A stretch of DNA of 39,464 bases from Chloroflexota bacterium (GTDB taxonomy: Bacteria > Chloroflexota > Dehalococcoidia > Lucifugimonadales > GCA-2717565), in NCBI GenBank assembly GCA_002717565.1, contig PBAZ01000027.1, forward strand, positions 1 through 39,464, given 5' to 3'. Every line of letters begins with the position of its first letter. Within the stretch, counting starts at the first letter, position 1. Positions 37,087-39,464 of the stretch are shown here, piece by piece. Under the pieces are notes generated by a model. The model ran no database searches. It was not told the origin of the DNA and worked only from the letters and a program-made list of their open reading frames with translations. The position numbers and the translations under genes are program-made.

Positions 37087-37683
37087 GTGAGTACGATGAT
37101 GATTAGGGTTCTATCCATCCTGCCTGCTGCGATGGGGGTAATCTGCGCCATACTCGTCTTGGTCAGTATTTATTCCCCTACACTCGATACCAGCCGAACC
37201 GATATTCCCCTTGTCCCGTGTACCGACGATAGTACTGGATGTCCAGTGGGCCTGAGCGGAGAAGACATGAGTTCTCCGACTGCGTTCATGCTTCTTGATA
37301 TCGAAGTTACAATCGAATGGGAGCAGTTCACCACCAGTTGGATTGGCGTGATTGAAAGTATACCCGATGGTTGTGAGCCTGACTCAAATGGGCTGACTTC
37401 ATGCACGGCTGAGGATTTTGAATTCATTTCAGGAGGGCCGGATGAAGACGGAGGTTCGTTGACTTTTGAACTCAAGCCGGGAGAATATAGATTCGCTACT
37501 GCTAGCACAGATACCTCCGGAGTTGGTGGTGAGCAGTTAGTCACAATAACTCCTCAAATCGCCCTAAACCCGATTGCAGAGATTTTGCTAGCAATCGTCT
37601 CAATTCTTCTACTCGCGGGCTCAGGCGAGATGTTCGCTCATCGTAGCATAATGAGAGCCTGGAAGCGATTCAAGGAGGCATGA
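37087..37683 (+). CDS. Hypothetical membrane protein with two TM segments flanking an extracytoplasmic domain
   Basis: TM VLSILPAAMGVICAILVLVSIYS and IAEILLAIVSILLLAGSG; SD AAGGAGTGAG upstream. Confidence 0.7.
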   Translation: MSTMMIRVLSILPAAMGVICAILVLVSIYSPTLDTSRTDIPLVPCTDDSTGCPVGLSGEDMSSPTAFMLLDIEVTIEWEQFTTSWIGVIESIPDGCEPDSNGLTSCTAEDFEFISGGPDEDGGSLTFELKPGEYRFATASTDTSGVGGEQLVTITPQIALNPIAEILLAIVSILLLAGSGEMFAHRSIMRAWKRFKEA

Positions 37684-37844
37684 GTCGTTTCAGTTTTGTT
37701 GAAGAACCAGTAAGGGGTGCCGAGTGTATGGACAAGACTTGTGAAAACTGCGGTTCTGCAATCGATGTCTCTGGTCTGCCCCCTTCATTCGGCGGTTACA
37801 ACCTGTACTGCACTATCTGCGGACATCACTGGAAAGTTGAGTAA
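37680..37844 (+). CDS. 54-aa zinc-ribbon microprotein (not in ORF track)
   Basis: ATGA overlap with preceding stop; MSRFSFVEEPVRGAECMDKTCENCGSAIDVSGLPPSFGGYNLYCTICGHHWKVE*, CxxC...CxxC. Confidence 0.75.
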   Translation: MSRFSFVEEPVRGAECMDKTCENCGSAIDVSGLPPSFGGYNLYCTICGHHWKVE

Positions 37845-38873
37845 TTACTCGTCCCTGTGCCAATTCTCAGGTAAACTGAGTGGGTCTCCTACATCGTCAG
37901 CCCCAATCACTTCGATTAGCCTGGCCCTTAATTCCTCCAATCCCTGACCGGTCTCTGCACTAATCGGGGTCTCTGCTTCTTTGGGAAGTTCAGCGATCAA
38001 GTCGGCCTTGCTGTGTACCACAATCATCGGCCTCTCAGACATCAACTGACTAACCTCTTCCAGCAGATGCTCCTGATGCTCAAGAGGAGTTGTTGTACTC
38101 TCTGATGAGTCGACCAGAAAGAGTAGTGCATCGCCTATGTGCTCAAGTGCTGCGATGGCCTGTAATTCGATTCGATTGCGTTCGGACATTGGCCTGTCGA
38201 GAAGACCTGGTGTGTCTACCATCTGGTAGGCCCTGCGTCGGTGTTCAAAATGCCCCAGATGCAATTGTTTGGTAGTGAATGGGTACGATGCGACTTCGGG
38301 CTCGCCGCTTGAAAGTGCAGAAATCAGAGCCGACTTGCCAACATTGGGTGCGCCGGCCACCACGATACATGGCTCGCTAGGGTCTAGTGAAGGTAGATGT
38401 CGCAGAGTGTCACGGGCCTCCCCGAGCCACAATATCTGCGGCGAGACCTGATCGAGAATAGATGAAAATCGGCCGTATGCATGGCGTCGCGCCTGATGGA
38501 ATCCCTCGATGTTCCTTAGTCTCAAAATCTTCCTCTGAGTTTCACCAGCAATCTTTCGCACCTGTTCTGCAGCCCACTGGATTGTACCCAAGCTCTTGCG
38601 ATACTCATCATTGCCTACAGCAGCATCGATTAGAGCTTGATCGAATTGAGAGAGTGCATTCAGGCTAGGCCATCTGTCGACCCACTTGAGTAGAGTTGAG
38701 TCGATAACGTCGGCGGCAGACTGAACCATCCTGTCCATCTGCTTACGCACCCTGTGATACTTATCCGGATCCTCGACGAAATCAGATTGGCGGCTGGCCT
38801 TACTGAATGCCTTGTCTAGAATCTCCTGAGGGTACAGTACTGTGGGAATACTCCTCCAGTCAGCCCCTGCCAT
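37845..38873 (-). CDS. NOG1-family GTPase (ribosome biogenesis)
   Basis: VAGAPNVGKSALISALSSGEPEVASYPFTTKQLHLGHFEHRRRAYQMVDTPGLLDRPMSERNRIELQAIAALEH; VHSKADL. Confidence 0.93.
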   Translation of the reverse strand: MAGADWRSIPTVLYPQEILDKAFSKASRQSDFVEDPDKYHRVRKQMDRMVQSAADVIDSTLLKWVDRWPSLNALSQFDQALIDAAVGNDEYRKSLGTIQWAAEQVRKIAGETQRKILRLRNIEGFHQARRHAYGRFSSILDQVSPQILWLGEARDTLRHLPSLDPSEPCIVVAGAPNVGKSALISALSSGEPEVASYPFTTKQLHLGHFEHRRRAYQMVDTPGLLDRPMSERNRIELQAIAALEHIGDALLFLVDSSESTTTPLEHQEHLLEEVSQLMSERPMIVVHSKADLIAELPKEAETPISAETGQGLEELRARLIEVIGADDVGDPLSLPENWHRDE

Positions 38874-38986
38874 GCGCTCGCCTCCGGTGTGCGGCCTCTA
38901 CCATCACCTTTCAAGCCCACAGTTGCCGAAATGGGAGGTCCCGAAGCAATCCGACTCCTTTTCTATCACGACTGTGGCGCAATAGC

Positions 38987-39439
38987 ATGGCAGGAACACG
39001 CAAAGGCAAGAGAATCGATGACCTTCCCGGATGGGCAAGACAAATTCACGAGGAATATGGCTCTCCTGACCTCTCAGATTTACAGGATGTTTTTCACGGA
39101 CCATTGCTAGAGCGCAGGTCTGGCCTACGCAAGGATGACCTGATCGAGATTTTACTAGACGCTAGGGCCCTCCCCGGAGATGCTGATCCGTGGGTCCGAG
39201 GTATGCTAATCGGGACTTCCCGCAACGCTGTCGAGATTCTGGATGAGAGCGGCGGATTCAGATCAATCGCAAGGGACGTAATCGTCGAAGTTAGGCTAGT
39301 GACTCACCTTAGGCGCCCATACATCGAAGACAAGGAACTCCTGACCTTTGAGAAGGAGGATTTCAGACGTCGCTCGACTATGCAAGAAGAAGCCGAGCGA
39401 AGTGCTGATGGAAGTGACGATAGTCACCTCTGGGGTTGA
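38987..39439 (+). CDS. Hypothetical protein, about 150 aa
   Basis: MAGTRKGKRIDDLPGWARQIHEEYGSPDLSDLQDVFHGP...; upstream part of the 210-aa ORF overlaps the NOG1 promoter region and is unlikely to be translated. Confidence 0.65.
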   Translation: MAGTRKGKRIDDLPGWARQIHEEYGSPDLSDLQDVFHGPLLERRSGLRKDDLIEILLDARALPGDADPWVRGMLIGTSRNAVEILDESGGFRSIARDVIVEVRLVTHLRRPYIEDKELLTFEKEDFRRRSTMQEEAERSADGSDDSHLWG

Positions 39440-39443
39440 GTAG

Positions 39444-39464
39444 ATGTCAGATTTAGCCGCTAAG
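39444..39464 (+). CDS. Start of next gene, truncated by window end
   Basis: ATGTCAGATTTAGCCGCTAAG (MSDLAAK) immediately after the preceding stop. Confidence 0.4.

Noticed and set aside
38807-38986. N-terminal 60 aa of the 210-aa ORF at 38807
   Set aside because: Overlaps the start of NOG1 on the other strand and reads as non-protein-like sequence; MAGTRKGK at 38987 is the sensible start.

Overview
This window looks archaeal and most resembles a marine Thermoplasmatota / MGII-type genome. That placement is inference from gene content: class-1 archaeal release factor with GGQ and NIKS motifs, archaeal-type UMP kinase, a NOG1-family GTPase, GGTGA-type Shine-Dalgarno sequences, and a bacterial-like 2-oxoacid dehydrogenase complex. 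It is densely coded. The features, in order, are: partial glutamate dehydrogenase; HD-domain phosphohydrolase; tandem ribbon-helix-helix regulator; receiver-like/PPDK_N protein; XPD/DinG-type helicase; a 9-kb gene for a giant secreted TSP3/transglutaminase-like/Ig-repeat protein and a second large surface protein; tRNA-Leu(TAA); FolB-like and SDR (FolM-like) genes; lipA; E1alpha/E1beta/E2/E3; lipB; class V aminotransferase; UbiX-like flavoprotein; membrane-anchored M28 peptidase; PrxQ/BCP peroxiredoxin; argS; prf1; pyrH; a small Zn-ribbon/membrane operon; NOG1; and a hypothetical protein. I saw no CRISPR array, transposase, integrase or rRNA. The best candidates for new biology are: (a) the two-gene giant surface module, whose transglutaminase-like domain keeps the Cys but appears to have lost the His and Asp; (b) a tandem-RHH regulator with a perfect 9-bp inverted repeat upstream, shared with a divergent HD phosphohydrolase; (c) the receiver-like/PPDK_N protein, which appears to lack the PEP-utilising catalytic half; and (d) a small Zn-ribbon operon containing a 54-aa protein missed by the ORF track.
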